This document shows, one piece after another, positions 35,309 through 47,406 of a DNA stretch of 64,000 bases. Within the stretch, counting starts at the first letter, position 1. Every line of letters begins with the position of its first letter. Where the stretch lies: NCBI GenBank assembly GCA_973895155.1, contig OZ316892.1, positions 5,580,001-5,644,000 of the forward strand, given 5' to 3'. Under the pieces are notes generated by a model that made no database searches, was not told where the DNA came from, and worked only from the letters and a program-made list of their open reading frames with translations. The stretch is from Marsupella aquatica. Taxonomy: Eukaryota; Marchantiophyta. Made by a program: the position numbers and the translations under genes.

Positions 35309-38300
35309 CAGCTGGGCAGAATTCCGCTCCATGCAAAGCCATTTCCGATCGACCTTTTTACGTGAGCTTCGGCGAAGAGAATTGCGAAGCTGCTGCTGTT
35401 GTTTCTTTTTGCAGGCTCCTCAGAAGCTGTTCCAGCTCCAGCAGCACAGCAGTACTGCACTGCCGTCTCCAGTGCTCCAGGCGTATTGAAGAAAGGAACG
35501 TGGTCTCGCCTGCTAGCATTGGCTGGGACAAGCTATGGTAGACTTCGACCGTAGGCAGTTATCGGCACAGTACATTGTGTGACCTCTTCGGAGTTCGAAC
35601 GAATCAACTGTAGATCGATTAAAGCAATCAAGCAAACTGGCCGCCCTTCATCACCACAATTTAATGGCAATGGCCTTGCTTGCAGAGTCCAGAAGGTGTA
35701 AGGAGGATGTCGTCGCCGTGACAACAAACAACAGTATGATTTGTTAGTGCATTTGTTAGTGCAAAATTTTGATGGATGTTCGGTCGACCCAGTTATGGGC
35801 TCTGCGCGGCTGGTCATGATGGTCCGGTTTTGTTGCCGAGTCTCTGCGCTGCTATACGGCGCGCAGTACTGTTCATTCTGTGGTTTTGTTCAGCCCATTC
35901 ACACCACGTCTCAAGCCGTCATGCACAGAATTTACTTGCGTACACCAGGCTTCGAACACTAGCCGGATTGCTGATGCTGGAATTTTTGAAAGGCTGGGTG
36001 GCAGGGTCCCGTCATCCACAATCTTACTTGAGTGTGCAGTGTCGTTCTCTTTGCGACTGAACCATTCTGCTTATAAATCCGTTGAGTGAAACACAGTACA
36101 GCTTGAGGGCAGCTCAGGTATGACTGTATCCAATTTTACGCTGCAGTGGCCTTCAATGACTGTAACACGACTTCTGAACTAGCGGGAGAAACCTCTGGTT
36201 CAGAATCAGAAATGGGGTGTCAAATTTGTCTGCCAGGAAAGTTGGCTGAAGGAAGAATTCAAGGGGTCCGAAGATATCCTAAGTCTATTCACAAGAGAAT
36301 AAACAATCGTAGCCTAGGGCGTATGGAAACGTCTGGTGAAGTCAAAAGTTCTTTGAGCAATACACTCTGGTGACCATGATGAGCCTGAACAAGCCACCGA
36401 ACTTGCAAGAATTCTGATCATGTGATTACAAAGCAGCAAGCATGAAGAAGACAAATCCACGAAGAAAATTCTCGTTTCAAAATGTCTATTCGGAGATCAC
36501 GCCATTCTTGTCGGTCCAAATGTTTGACGCCTTCGAATCATGATGTGTGATAATCTTGTGTAAAAGCTGCAATTTAGTTGAACGAAATTCTACCGCTCCG
36601 AAGCCATAATAACAAGGGCTTTAACTATTGCAAAAGCTGGCGTCCTTCTCATCGTAGACAAGCGCAAAAGCGCAGTACTTTGGCTTTCATAGTCTGCACC
36701 CCGGCAAATTCCCGGTTGGTGAAACTCTCCTCTCATTCCACGGACGGTGTCTCCATAATTCCGTCCTGTACTGCAGAATATACAGCCGTCGAAACGGCAT
36801 GTACATCACCCGATTCACCCCTTCGTTGCCGCCTTGGAAATTAAGAAGTCGGAAGAAAGTGGGCTAAGAATACGACTACTATACTGTGAAGGCTGCATTG
36901 AAGTGGCCGTCAAGTGAAGGAAGCTCACTGTCACCTGGAGATCGACCTTGGGAATGGAAGGTCCCTATCGCATCTAACACCGCTGACGCGGCGTTGTGAA
37001 TAGTAAGCTGATGACCAGGCTGGGTACCGCTGAAAGGGAGGTAAGTATATGCTCTGTCAGTGATAATAATTCATAATCGGCGCACAAGACCCTTGCCTGG
37101 ATAGACTCTTCATTCCATGATTCCGTACTCTCAATTCCATGATTCCGTCATTGAGCGCGGTCGGCGCACAAGACCCTTGACTGGATAGACTCTCCATTCC
37201 ATGATTCCGTCATCGCAAGCGTTATCGGCGCACAAGACCCTTGCCTTTCTGGAATAGTTCCGAATCGTTCTCTCGGGCACTTTTTATCAATTATGGGATG
37301 GGATGGTCTCCGCACAAGACTCATCTTTCTGGGATCTTCCCTAGAGCACTGCAAATGTAGGAATTGACTGCACACAAGAGTCTCGCTTTGTAGCACGAAT
37401 TTGGAAAGTCACAATCCGACTCTAAACTTTAGACCACCCGTTGGAGGAAATATATGTCGTCGCCGAGATGATTACCCTGACAATATATATAATAAGAGGA
37501 GTGTGCATACATGCATACTGTGCAGACACAACGCGGACTGACAGAATTAGCTCTTCAGTTGACAGTCACCTTGCTGATAAGCTAGTATGGCATCATGCAT
37601 GGTCTACATTTATTCTAATTTCTCTGTGTGTCTCTTAGAATTCGATCTTCCACTTGCCAATGCATCGATCGATCCAGGAAAGCCAATGATACTTCGGGAT
37701 TTTGGCTTCGGGATTTCTGAAGAAAGTTACATGCGTTGAAACTTCTTTTTCTTGTTTCTGGTTGGTTAAGTCAAAACACGGAAAGAAACATTTAAAGTTT
37801 TGGACTGGAGAAATGTGCAATTGTGACGGTTTGAAGAGCGGATGAATCGTACGTATTGGTAACAATTGAAACCCAGACCTAATCCGTATGAAGGTCAAAT
37901 CACTCGCTACACGACGGACAATGCCAGAACAGAACACTCAGAGAAAATAATTAATGCGAAGAACTCTTACAAATGATGTCTTCAAAAGCGAGGCATGGAA
38001 GAAATATAATAGCGTCAGCGTAGTCATGACAAATTCCTGGTCTCACAATCCTTGATTAAAGCAAAAGAGGTTCTAGAAACGCGTCTGACCGTACTTGACG
38101 ACGAGGACCACTAGTACTGCGACGTTTGTTGTGGATCAGGAGAAGCTCGACGGGTGTGACAGAATATGGCAAGTTGTGCTAATCCAGTAACTCAAATGAT
38201 GTGACAGAGCATCAGCATTTCATCTTCATATACGTGAGGAAAGAGAAATTCCTGGAATGAGTCAAGGAAACCATATTTAACCAGTACAGTATTCTACTTT

Positions 38301-41300
38301 AATTTCGGAATTCTGGTCTTATCAAGATGGTTTAGGAGTCTTTCACCAAGATTCTCACGTACTACGGAGTAAAACTGGATTACAACAGGGAACTACATTT
38401 ACGTAGTAGACTAGCTATTTGCTCACTATCTTGTACTTTCCAATAGTTACCCAGAGGATACGCCCAAGCCAATGTTTGTCCCACCCTGTGCCCAATATTA
38501 ATTAGCAAAATGAAGACAGTGGGAATTTCTCTTTGTACTTTAAAATGGAATACTGAAGGCAAAAGGACTCAAGAAAGGTTGAATGCATGTTTGTATTGTC
38601 AAGGTCTAGTAGGGTCAGATCAGGATCCATGACGTGACACAAAGAGAGACCGGTGTTCAATTTTCTTATATAATTATCTCTTCCGGATCAGAGTGGTAGA
38701 TTGAAGCGAAGGGGACGGCTGCCTTGTGAAAGCGACAACTCAAGGCCGAGGTGGTCCCAACGTTACAACGATTGCGAGCACATATATCGTGTTCACAATC
38801 TGATATGCACAGACCGGCAGAAGAGCACCATCAGAAAGGATGAATTCAATGAGAGACGTGACACACCCAGAGATACTAACTAACGGGAGAAATTAAAACA
38901 GACTATGACGAGACGAGCACGTGGAATCGATGCATTACATGCTATCGAAATTTTATATATTTAAACCATTGTTGAGATTTTATAGAAAGACATTTTTAAC
39001 GTAAGGATTTGCAGACTGTACGTGATGCCTTTGACATGTCAGATCGCTCATCGTCTCGTTGATCGACAAGTCATGTCAAAATGATTTTTATGATTTTCAT
39101 CAACAACTCGAAAGGGGAGGTGAAATGCAGTGTCGATGATAGATAACGAGAACCATGATCTGTACAAAGAATCGCTACGGAAGAATATCCATGTGAAATG
39201 ATGGGAAACATCATAGCCTAGAGAACGGATACGGGAATGATTATGATCTTTCCGAAGTGGCTATCGAAACGCAGAAATGATTGGCAATATGATTGTCTAG
39301 CTAACGGACGTCGACGAGAAATAATAACATTAAAAAAGGACAGCATGGTACAGTACTGTACTCAGAGAAAATGGATGCCGAGCAGTGTACTAGACAAGAG
39401 AATTTTTTATGTTGAAGCCAAGCAACCTTCTGTAGCATGGATGGAAATGGAGCAGGTCACGAAAAGCCTGTAAGTTGGCAGGTCAACTCCAGAAGACGAG
39501 CTGTGAACAGGAGATCAGAGAGTTAATTTATGCCGTGCCTTCACCGTCACCGCTTCGATTGGTGCTACTCAGGGATTGAGGTATGGGCTCGGCTGTCCCG
39601 TTCTTCTAGTCGTGCTACTCTACTCAGGAGTCTACTCTTCTGGGCTCGACTGGGCAGGGGTGAGGCAGGTAAAGTTTCACAGGGTGAGGATAGCGCGCAC
39701 CCACAATGTGTTATGAGTACAAACTACGACTGTGGGCCCATCTCGATCCGTTTTTTTCTTTAATCCGTTTCGGCGTCTGTGACCCAATAGCCTGCCAGTA
39801 TTTGCACCGATAGTCAAGGCTGAAGCGTGTCCCGGTCGATGCCTGCCTATGCCCGTTATGAACACAAGTACTAGCTTTTGAACTTTTGGAGCTGACCCAG
39901 AAGGTCCATATGTGAATATTTGCTCAGTAAGTACGTTCGGGTTTGATGCGAGTGCTAGTAGCAGCCTATACACCTCTTCCAAGGTTTAAAGCCTGAAACG
40001 CAGTCTAAGCTTGAGTTTTGGTGCACTGTAATGATGTTCTGCATTTGCTTATAACTGTATAAGCTCGTGTGTAAGCTGTCCCTTTAGACAAGCTCATGGA
40101 TTTACAGTTTCACAACTTTGGTCCATAGGCTCCAAGAAATTCTGACTGGTTAGGAAGAATTTTTAAGTTGACCAACTGGGACACAGTAGCTACTCAACAC
40201 CTACAAGTCATGGCATGCGTGATTCATCGTTACTTTAGCCATGACATAAACTGAAAACTCACCAGAATGATGATCAATACCCAACTAAGACCAAAATACT
40301 GACATTGAAGCTCGACATGATTTCATTCTTGTATGTAGCGTCGAAATGTAGACAAGGCAGTAACTGCATGTACGAGAGACCTTGAATTTCTACTTCTATT
40401 CTTCTCTTCCTTCTCTTTGCTAGGAGTGATCTTTTCAAATTATTCTCTATCGAAAAGCTGGCAAGCCAATCGCAGCACATCACTATTGTCTTGGTCGGCT
40501 CTGGCCATTCGTGCGCAGGAACTGGTAATGCTCTGAATGGAAACATGCAAGGATTACTGATTTTAGTGAGTGTGATGATGCAGTTGTCGGGTGGAGTGGA
40601 GTGGAGTGGTTTGTGTCTCTCTGGACTTCTTGTTCAGGTCTTCAGACCCATGGACTGGAAGAAAACTCAAATGTCTTTACCTATGTCAGCTCACTGAGAC
40701 TAGCTGCTGTGGAGAGCTCGGGTCCATGCAGAAAGCTCTCATTGAGCTGCCCGATACAAGCAAGAAAGCTAACAACCCAGCTGACTCAACAGACATGTCT
40801 TACTTCTCGCCCAATTCACGTACAAAGGGCAGATTTCAATGTGTCAGTTCTGTCGTCGTCTACCCGTGTAAGAACTCGGGAAAATTTAAGAATTCAATAC
40901 TGAAACTGCAGTCGAGACGTTCCTACAATGATTTTATTTTACACATTTTACACATCCTACAATTTTTCTGCGTCGGGTGAGGTTTCTCTACGCAAAATCT
41001 AGCCTTTTGCAGTGCGACAGGGTGATGAATGGCCAAAATTAATGGGAAAAAAACATGCCGGTGGATCGAAGAGCGGCGCGTCTGTGCACAACCAGCTTGA
41101 TGAACCATTCTTGATTCTTCGTACAGCTTCGGGACTGCTATGTTCCCTTTTCCCTTTTCGAGCTGTGACCTATGCGAGGCCTCCAGCTGCTCTTCGTCGG
41201 AGCTATGATTGCTCTGTGATATTTCTTTTCAAGGCCCATCAAGCCGATGAATCGTTTAATTTACAGTACCAAGAAGAAGCAGCTTTCTGTGTTATTTTTT

Positions 41301-42200
41301 AATTCTTCCAAGGAACGGGGACCACTCCAAAGGGGACAAAGGTGACAGGACCAGAAGCAGAATGCAACTGACTCACCATAGCTAGATAGAAATTCACATC
41401 CGTAGACATAGAGTAGCTCTAATTACCAGACTGTCCCCGCCCTGAAACGGGAGTGGCTCCTGACAAGCCAAAGGAAACGGTGGAAACCAATAGAACGAAG
41501 AGTATGGCAATGTGGCCCTGTCCACTCAACTCCCGGGTCTAATCTAAGACAACCACAGAGAATGGGGGAGCTATAGAGGGCCTCTTGCTTCCTACCGAAT
41601 ACAGTCTCATATGGTAGAATTCAAAGCTCCACAAAGGAGCAGTGCAAAATCCGTCGTTCAGAATTGGGGCCCAGGGAAGTCAAAGCAAGAGTCTGTCCTA
41701 TTGTCATAGACAACGTTACTTGCAATAAAGGATATATCAGCGGGTTGGCTGCATGTGGATTCTAGACCATTGACAAACAGTTGCAGCTAGGCTGCCTTCT
41801 TGGAGCTCTCAGTGATAGAAGAAGGGCTACAAGCTGCCGTACGTCGAGTTTCCCGATAGCTAAGATACAGAGACACTCAGTTACAATTGGTAGAGCGCCA
41901 AATTGATTCCTTTCCTTCCTGCCAGATCTGTTGCAACATACTACTACGACGTGATTGGACTAGAATCAATCTTCTTAGACAGTCAGAGCGCCACTGTGAA
42001 TGCGTCGGAACAAAGTCGAGGTAATTTGGGACTGCGTCGAAAATTGGTTCGTGTGTCGGTGCAACATTTCACCGATCACTCAAAACAAATAGTGTGGGTA
42101 ACGCTAACCTCAAGCCCGATCTCACATGGACAAAGAAATCAGGAACTCACACTGACCCACTATATTATTTTGTTCATTAATTTACACTGTTTACCTGCAC
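35309..42200. other. Long interval without a recognised gene
   Basis: I find no protein family or RNA gene in almost 7 kb. Open frames reach 100-130 codons but look random. Small structure: an approximately 80-bp tandem repeat at 37078-37256 and a short (GGAGT)n run at 40590-40608. Confidence 0.4.
37078..37256. repeat. Tandem repeat, about 80-bp unit, 2-3 copies
   Basis: CGGCGCACAAGACCCTTG occurs three times (about 37078, 37163 and 37226), twice followed by a shared TGGATAGACTCT.CATTCCATG block. Weaker GCACAAGACTC and CACACAAGAGTC echoes follow at 37312 and 37370. Confidence 0.8.
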
Positions 42201-42240
42201 ATGAAATAAAATTAAATGTCATTGGCACTATCTGTGGGGT
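42180..42240 (+). mobile_element. Possible LTR end plus primer-binding-site-like motif
   Basis: An AATAAA-containing AT-rich stretch ends in ...TGTCA at 42221 and is followed at 42222-42239 by TTGGCACTATCTGTGGGG. This is close to the TGGCGCCGTCTGTGGG motif found just inside the 5' LTR of many plant gypsy elements. No second LTR and no gag-pol is recognised in the window, so this would be a solo or decayed remnant, or chance. Confidence 0.3.
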
Positions 42241-44529
42241 TAACTTTCCACAGTCATCACCCTTCTGCCAACTGGCGGACCATGGTCGCCATACAAACTG
42301 TTTGGGAGTGACACCTCTTAACTGTTCGATTGAATTCTTCATTTGTTTTAACCATCTTGATCGTTGAATGTCCTCTCGGGAAATATATATCTGCGTGGTG
42401 GGGGCCGAGTCAGGCACCCAATGCACGATGGAGAAGTGGGTGCCGGTGAGGGGCAAGGAAGGCCAGGGGGAAAAGAAAAGGCGGTGGGGGCAGGAGGGAT
42501 GGGGAATGGGGAATTGGGGATGGACGTTTGTCGGGAAGAAAAGGGTGCCTAGCAAGAGAAACACATTTCTTGAACCCTATCTCGATCTGCAATTATATCA
42601 CTGCTTGCTAATCTTGTTAATCGCATATCATCCTTCTATGTTATTCCTTTCCTACTTGACACCTAGTTATGCGTTGGAGTCGTTAATTTCCTTAGTTCGT
42701 GCATTTATCGTCCATTTTCCTTTTGTCTCGCCAAGTTTTGCCTGTGTTGCTTTAGTTTACTTGGGCATTCCTCGTAGTAGTAGAACCATTAGGGCTTCTA
42801 TTCGATTTGCCCGTGTCAACAAAGTAGTAAGGAATTTCTTCCATCAGCTAGATTTTTAGAAGTAATTGCTCGATCTTTCTGGTGGTATCAGCGGGTGTAA
42901 TCGATTGAACATCATTCGCTGAAAACTGAACACCTTCCCAGCTTGCTGCCCAATAATATATGTGCCTCTACTGATGGTGTCAGTCCAGAGTCCTCTCGTT
43001 GACAACACTCCAACTTGGAATTCCCGGACTGGCAGTTTTCGTGGAATTCTTGTTCTCGTAGAAAAGTTGTCTTGAAGACTTGCAATATCTCATCATCAGT
43101 CTGCACAGAAAACCAATTCATGTGCATGTTCGTGCTCCTTTTTAGCTTTTATATATGCATAAGAAAATTGAAGCACCTGCTACTAGAATTGAAAACCATC
43201 CCCTAGAATTAAACCTAACACTCATTTCTATGCTTTCAGCTAGCCTCAGTTCTCCCCACTTGTACAACTATATTCCATCAAATGGATCTTCCGATTCAAC
43301 AATGTCCGTCTAAATAACAAAGTAGGATCAAAAGCTGCTTCCTCAGCCTATTGTCTAGAGTGAAGCCTCTAGATTGTAACTAAATGAGGGCATATTAACT
43401 GAAAGTGACTTAACCAAGCGAGGCCATAACTGAAAGTGAGGGTGTAGATGCACAAAAAACAAGGATGGGGCAAAGATGAATGGGAAATAAGGTGGCATCC
43501 TTTTTTCTGCAAGGTTTTTTTGTTTCCTCTCCTCATCTCTAGTTAGGTTCAAGGAACAGGTAACATGCTAGTCGCTTCAATTATTTGGCCTTGCTTGCCA
43601 TCTCAGTAAACTTTGAACTCAATTGACAAACCCGTCCTTGCATATGGACACCTTTTGCCCCAACACCCTAGGCCAATTTGGCATTTTGTCTCCTTGTTGT
43701 GGTTCTTACCTAACTCCATTGCCTCAACTACTCTCCATATTGAGTCCATATTAACTGTCTTCCTACACCAATAATATGGGCTTACTGAGAAGGTGGCTAA
43801 GACATGGGAAGTCGTCATCTTAGGAAGTTGGTGTAAAGGTACACCCCATATCCTAGAGGTGAACACTAACCCAAGATGGCACATGATTGATTAGTGCACA
43901 CATGGAGGATTGCAATTTGCTTGCACTATGCCCCTCCATCAGTACCCTCATTTTGGACCAGTTCCAAATCTGATACTCATGGGAAAACGGGTGTCAATTG
44001 TTGTCCACTAGCAAAAACCACTGCATTTTGGTCTCCCTCTTTTCCCCCACTTTCATTGTAGGTCAAAGGGAGTTAGCTTGGACAAATTATGAGCCTCTAT
44101 ATATGTGTCCTCTGAGCAGCAATTCTGTGTCATTTGGATTAGTTTATAGTTCACCCACATACAAAATGAGGGGCAACTTGATAGTTGTAGTTCTGCTGTC
44201 CAAAGGTTATTATAGTAATTAGTAATTTTGACTAGGTTGCCGGGGGTCAGGGAAAAAAATATATATTGAATATTATATCATCCCTCCAAATCTTAAGTCA
44301 AAGTTTTATTTTTATCATATTCAAATACATTTGAAATTTACTGATTTATCTGGATTGTAAAATTTGAGCCCCATCTAGCCATTCATTTTATAGTTTTCTC
44401 CCTGAAATTGAATTCTGAAAAGTCTCCCAAAAAATTTCAACCTAATGGTCTTACTGTTCAAGGGGATATTTTGGCTCAAGAGGTCATTTGAGAAACCCAT
44501 GATGGCCTAAATTCAAACCCAGAGAAATT
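42241..44529. other. Interval without a recognised gene
   Basis: Two open frames of 154-163 codons (41903-42367 and 42368-42859, plus strand) and a 134-codon minus-strand frame cross a G-rich patch at 42395-42545. None resembles a known family. A single segment related to the 6-kb minisatellite lies at 43345-43372. Confidence 0.4.
43345..43372 (+). repeat. Isolated relative of the 6-kb minisatellite unit
   Basis: AGCCTATTGTCTAGAGTGAA followed by GCCTCTAG closely matches the terminal unit of the array at 6088-6440, including the CTCTAG end that only that terminal unit has. Confidence 0.7.
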
Positions 44530-44531
44530 TG

Positions 44532-44672
44532 AGAAACTGACCTATAGCCCCATCATCCCTGTACCATCATCAGTTCCAGTGCGGGTCATTTTTAAACACC
44601 CTCCCTTGAGCCACAGTCATCTCAAGAGAAATTCCTGATCTTTAACTCTAATATCATGTTCATTGAGAATTT
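44532..44672 (-). repeat. Inverted copy of the same unit
   Basis: Read on the minus strand: TGATATTAGAGTTAAAGATC (primer-site-like), then CTCAAGGGAGGGTG, then TGTTTAAAAATGACC and an A-box-like TATAGGTCAG near 44547-44538. The order matches the plus-strand units, so two units face away from each other around 44680. Confidence 0.55.
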
Positions 44673-44831
44673 CAACTGGAGGGATGTGTACAGGGAAGGT
44701 CATACCTTCCTCCTGTGGGACCTCCTATGTTCAATTCCTAGTGGGTCCATGTTGTTAAAAGTTCCAACATGGTATCAGAGTCAATGATTAGGAATTTGTC
44801 TTGAAACAAGTGTGGCTCCATCACGGGAGGG

Positions 44832-44977
44832 TGCTGGAAATGAACCACACTCAAACCAGAGATGCCAGAGATGATGCAGGCATGAGGGGCTTGTAGCTCA
44901 ATGGTAGGGCAGAACAATGTACATGGGAGGTCCTCCATTCAATTCCCAGATGGTCCATGGTGTTGAAACTTCCAACA
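44832..44977 (+). repeat. LTR-like unit with tRNA-like boxes, copy 1
   Basis: It starts TGCTGGAAATGAACC and ends ACTTCCAACA, so the ends are near-inverse (TGYTGGAA / TTCCAACA). Inside are the A-box at 44894-44904 and a B-box-like motif near 44936. A GGGAGGG tract precedes it, and the next unit's CAGAGCC motif follows it directly. Confidence 0.6.
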
Positions 44978-45043
44978 TGATTTCAGAGCCAAAGATCAGG
45001 ATAGAATGTCTCCTTAAGCAATTGTGGCTCTGACAAGGGAGGG

Positions 45044-45179
45044 TGTTCCAAATGAACCATACTTATCTTGATGATCGTGCAAGAATGATGCGTCTTTAGC
45101 TCAATGGTAGAGCACTACCACTTACACTGAAGCTCCTAGGTTCAATTTCTGGCCAGCCATGCTCTTGAAAGTTCCAACA
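45044..45179 (+). repeat. LTR-like unit with tRNA-like boxes, copy 2
   Basis: It starts TGTTCCAAATGAACC after AAGGGAGGG and ends AGTTCCAACA. The A-box is at 45097-45107 (TAGCTCAATGG) and the B-box at 45139-45149 (GGTTCAATTTC). Beyond 45180 the primer-site motif is lost, and the next A-box (45280) belongs to a truncated copy. Confidence 0.6.
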
Positions 45180-45310
45180 GTTTCCAAAGAAAAGGTGGCC
45201 TTGCTTCAAGTGCTGTGAAATTACTCCTTGATGTTCCTTGATGTAGTGACAGGTTTATGGTGCACGGATGATGGGCCTGTAGCTCAGTGGCAGAGCACTA
45301 TATGTAGAGT

Positions 45311-46350
45311 TACGAACGTTTGAAATACGCATGTTTAACAGCAGATCGAACAGATGATCTGTTTAGAATTTTGAGCTGAGCACGGCAGGGAAAACAACTT
45401 CAATGAAGTTTTGGACAGAGCATAATGGTATGATGAACGTGATTGCATTGTGGATTCTGTTCTTTACAATTGGGGCAGCGAATGCAATGGTACTAGGTCA
45501 GTGACTCATGAAGACATCTGCTAGGGACCTTCCAACAATTGACCCCACAGTGATCTTTACAATTCCAGAGTCCACAAACTACGAACCTCTCTCGCTACCT
45601 CTCTTTGACAAAAGAGGTCACTCGCTTTCTCTCTCCGGCCAGAGTTGGGGGCAGGACAATTCTCTCTCCTTCCACCTCCGTTTGGTTTGCGCAGGTGACC
45701 CCATTAACAAACGGCAGCAGAAGAGTAGTTCCATCTTTTAACATTATAGCTAGATTTAAGCATCTCCTCCTGCCACTGGGGTGGTAGTTGACATATTATA
45801 TTATATGACGAAGCAATCCAAGAGAGCGAAATTCCTGAGCTACTGTGTCAACACTAGTCGTCTAAAATTTAGAGGTTAAAGTAGTTGAGTGTACCCTATC
45901 CACCTGTAACTTTAACAGGCGTTCCAACCAGAGACATTATCAGCAACAGTACTCGGAACGAGTTAAATCGTGAAGAGCTAATCCAGCAACAGAACTCGGA
46001 ACGAGCTAATTGTGAAGGTTGGTTCTGCGAGTAAATCTTCAAGAGCTCATCCTGCATTTGAACGGGCTAATCATTAGCACGAGACAAGCCATAAAGTCTA
46101 TGTGGGCTGTCTTGCAAAAATAATAATTGAGGACTATCAGGCAGAAACATGAAACTTTGGCAGTAATGCGTTTGTGTAAAATGAAATGAAGTCTTTGCAG
46201 AAAGGTCGCTACACTCCTGGAAATGGAAATTTCAGTACAGGGCAGCCGAATTTAGAAGAGACCAAATACAATCAATTCCAACTTGCTGGATCTACCGAAC
46301 ATGCCACTTGTAACTCAAACCTCCTCTTTCACAGTAGTCAGTCGAAGCTG
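45311..46350. other. Interval without a recognised gene
   Basis: Only short random-looking frames are present. A diverged duplication of about 34-41 bp (CAGCAAC.GTACTCGGAACGAG-like) occurs at about 45949-46018. Confidence 0.4.
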
Positions 46351-46558
46351 TAGATGGACGAGAATTGGTTTCATTCACTCAGTGATGCAAGTGAAGCTAC
46401 CGAGGAACGCAGAGCTTCAAATCACTTTATGCTCAGCATAATTTCAGACTCAGAAGAAGGTCGTCCGAGAATTCCGAGCTCTCTGTGTCCGATTCGTCAG
46501 GCAAGGAAAAAGAACAATCACTCGAGCAGGCAAGGAGAACACATTGTGATATGCATAC

Positions 46559-46736
46559 TTGCTCAAAGGCCTGGAATCGAGCAAGGAAGCTCCCGAATTG
46601 TTCGATCGAGTGTTGCCAGAAAGAAGGTCAAACTTGCACTGTCCATATTTGCTCAAAGGCCTGGAATCGAGCAAGGAAGCTCCCGAATTGTTTTATCAAG
46701 TGTAGCCAGAAAGAAGGTCAAACTTGCTCTTCAAAT
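46559..46736 (+). repeat. Tandem duplication, 90-bp period, within a 141-codon open frame
   Basis: Two copies of a 90-bp unit (starting TTGCTCAAAGGCCTGGAATC) lie at 46559-46648 and 46649-46736 and differ at only a few sites. The period is a multiple of three, so the plus-strand frame 46354-46779 repeats LAQRPGIEQGSSRIV about 30 residues apart, and frames on both strands stay open. I do not recognise the protein and think the openness follows from the duplication. Confidence 0.8.
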
Positions 46737-47406
46737 TTTAGTTGCTGCCTTATCAGCCCGCATACTGTCTGTTTTCTGATTTCTTACTTTCTGAGGAATG
46801 GGGCTACAGATTGACAGCATACAGCCCATCTGTAGAGGACCTCGGCCGTCCCATTACGTAACGATACTAAGAAATCCGAATTGAAGGATCCGGTGCATGA
46901 TGTAGCCAATGATCAACCCATGACAATTACAAAGGAAAATATTGGTTGGCATCCGATTGGCCTGGCAATGCATTTCAATGAGTACGAGAGCACATCGTGT
47001 TGCGGTAGTCAAACACATGAACATAAGACATTCGTTGCGAAGTTGTAGGCCAGAGACATCGGTACCTTGCCAAATTAGTTCCATGAACAGAAGTAGTCCT
47101 CCCATAACCATCTTCAAATGACTTGCTAACATTCTCACAGAACAATTCAACATTTTAGGACCTAGAGAGAATTAGAGTACAACTTCAATCGATGAACTCG
47201 GTTGGATACGATGTGCGTGCGACAAAGCCCTGAGCGAAAAGCTTCAGCTTTAGGTACACTCTGTAATGAGAGATTTCCTTTGTACACAATTACAAAATAC
47301 AAGTCCACACGCCGCTGGTTGATTGAAGGTGATGAAGATTCGACAAATGACAAGGCAACTGAAGCAACTTCCTAAGATAAGACGAGACGATAGAAGACAG
47401 CTTCGC
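46737..47406. other. Interval downstream of psbO, no gene recognised
   Basis: It should contain the psbO 3' UTR next to 47407. Open frames up to 99 codons are unconvincing. Confidence 0.4.

Larger units (their letters stand above)
44530..45310. mobile_element. Cluster of miniature LTR-like elements with tRNA-like promoters (TRIM candidate) or tRNA-derived SINEs
   Basis: Three to four head-to-tail units (period about 183-207 bp) and one inverted unit at the left. Each complete unit has, in order: a start TGYTSSAAATGAACC after a GGGAGGG purine tract; an A-box (TAGCTCAATGG at 44894 and 45097, TAGCTCAGTGG at 45280); a B-box-like TTCAATTCC (44731, 44938) or GGTTCAATTTC (45139); an end TTCCAACA (44769, 44977, 45179); and, after the first two ends, TGGTATCAGAGTC (44770) or TGATTTCAGAGCC (44978), which match the initiator-Met primer-binding site of copia elements. 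About 45-65 bp later comes the next GGGAGGG tract. The TG...CA blocks at 44832-44977 and 45044-45179 would be LTRs of about 140 bp. The minus-strand copy repeats the same order. No ORF is present. SINE tandems are the alternative reading. Confidence 0.6.

Noticed and set aside
41903-42859. Two consecutive plus-strand frames of 154 and 163 codons
   Set aside because: No domain, no splice logic joining them, and they cross a G-rich low-complexity patch and a putative LTR end.
42883-42900. TGGTATCAGCGGGTG as another copia-type primer-binding site
   Set aside because: Only the first nine bases match and no CA-ending terminal repeat precedes it.
44888-44957. Functional tRNA gene
   Set aside because: A and B boxes are present but the acceptor ends do not pair and the same block recurs in tandem, so it is a tRNA-like repeat promoter.
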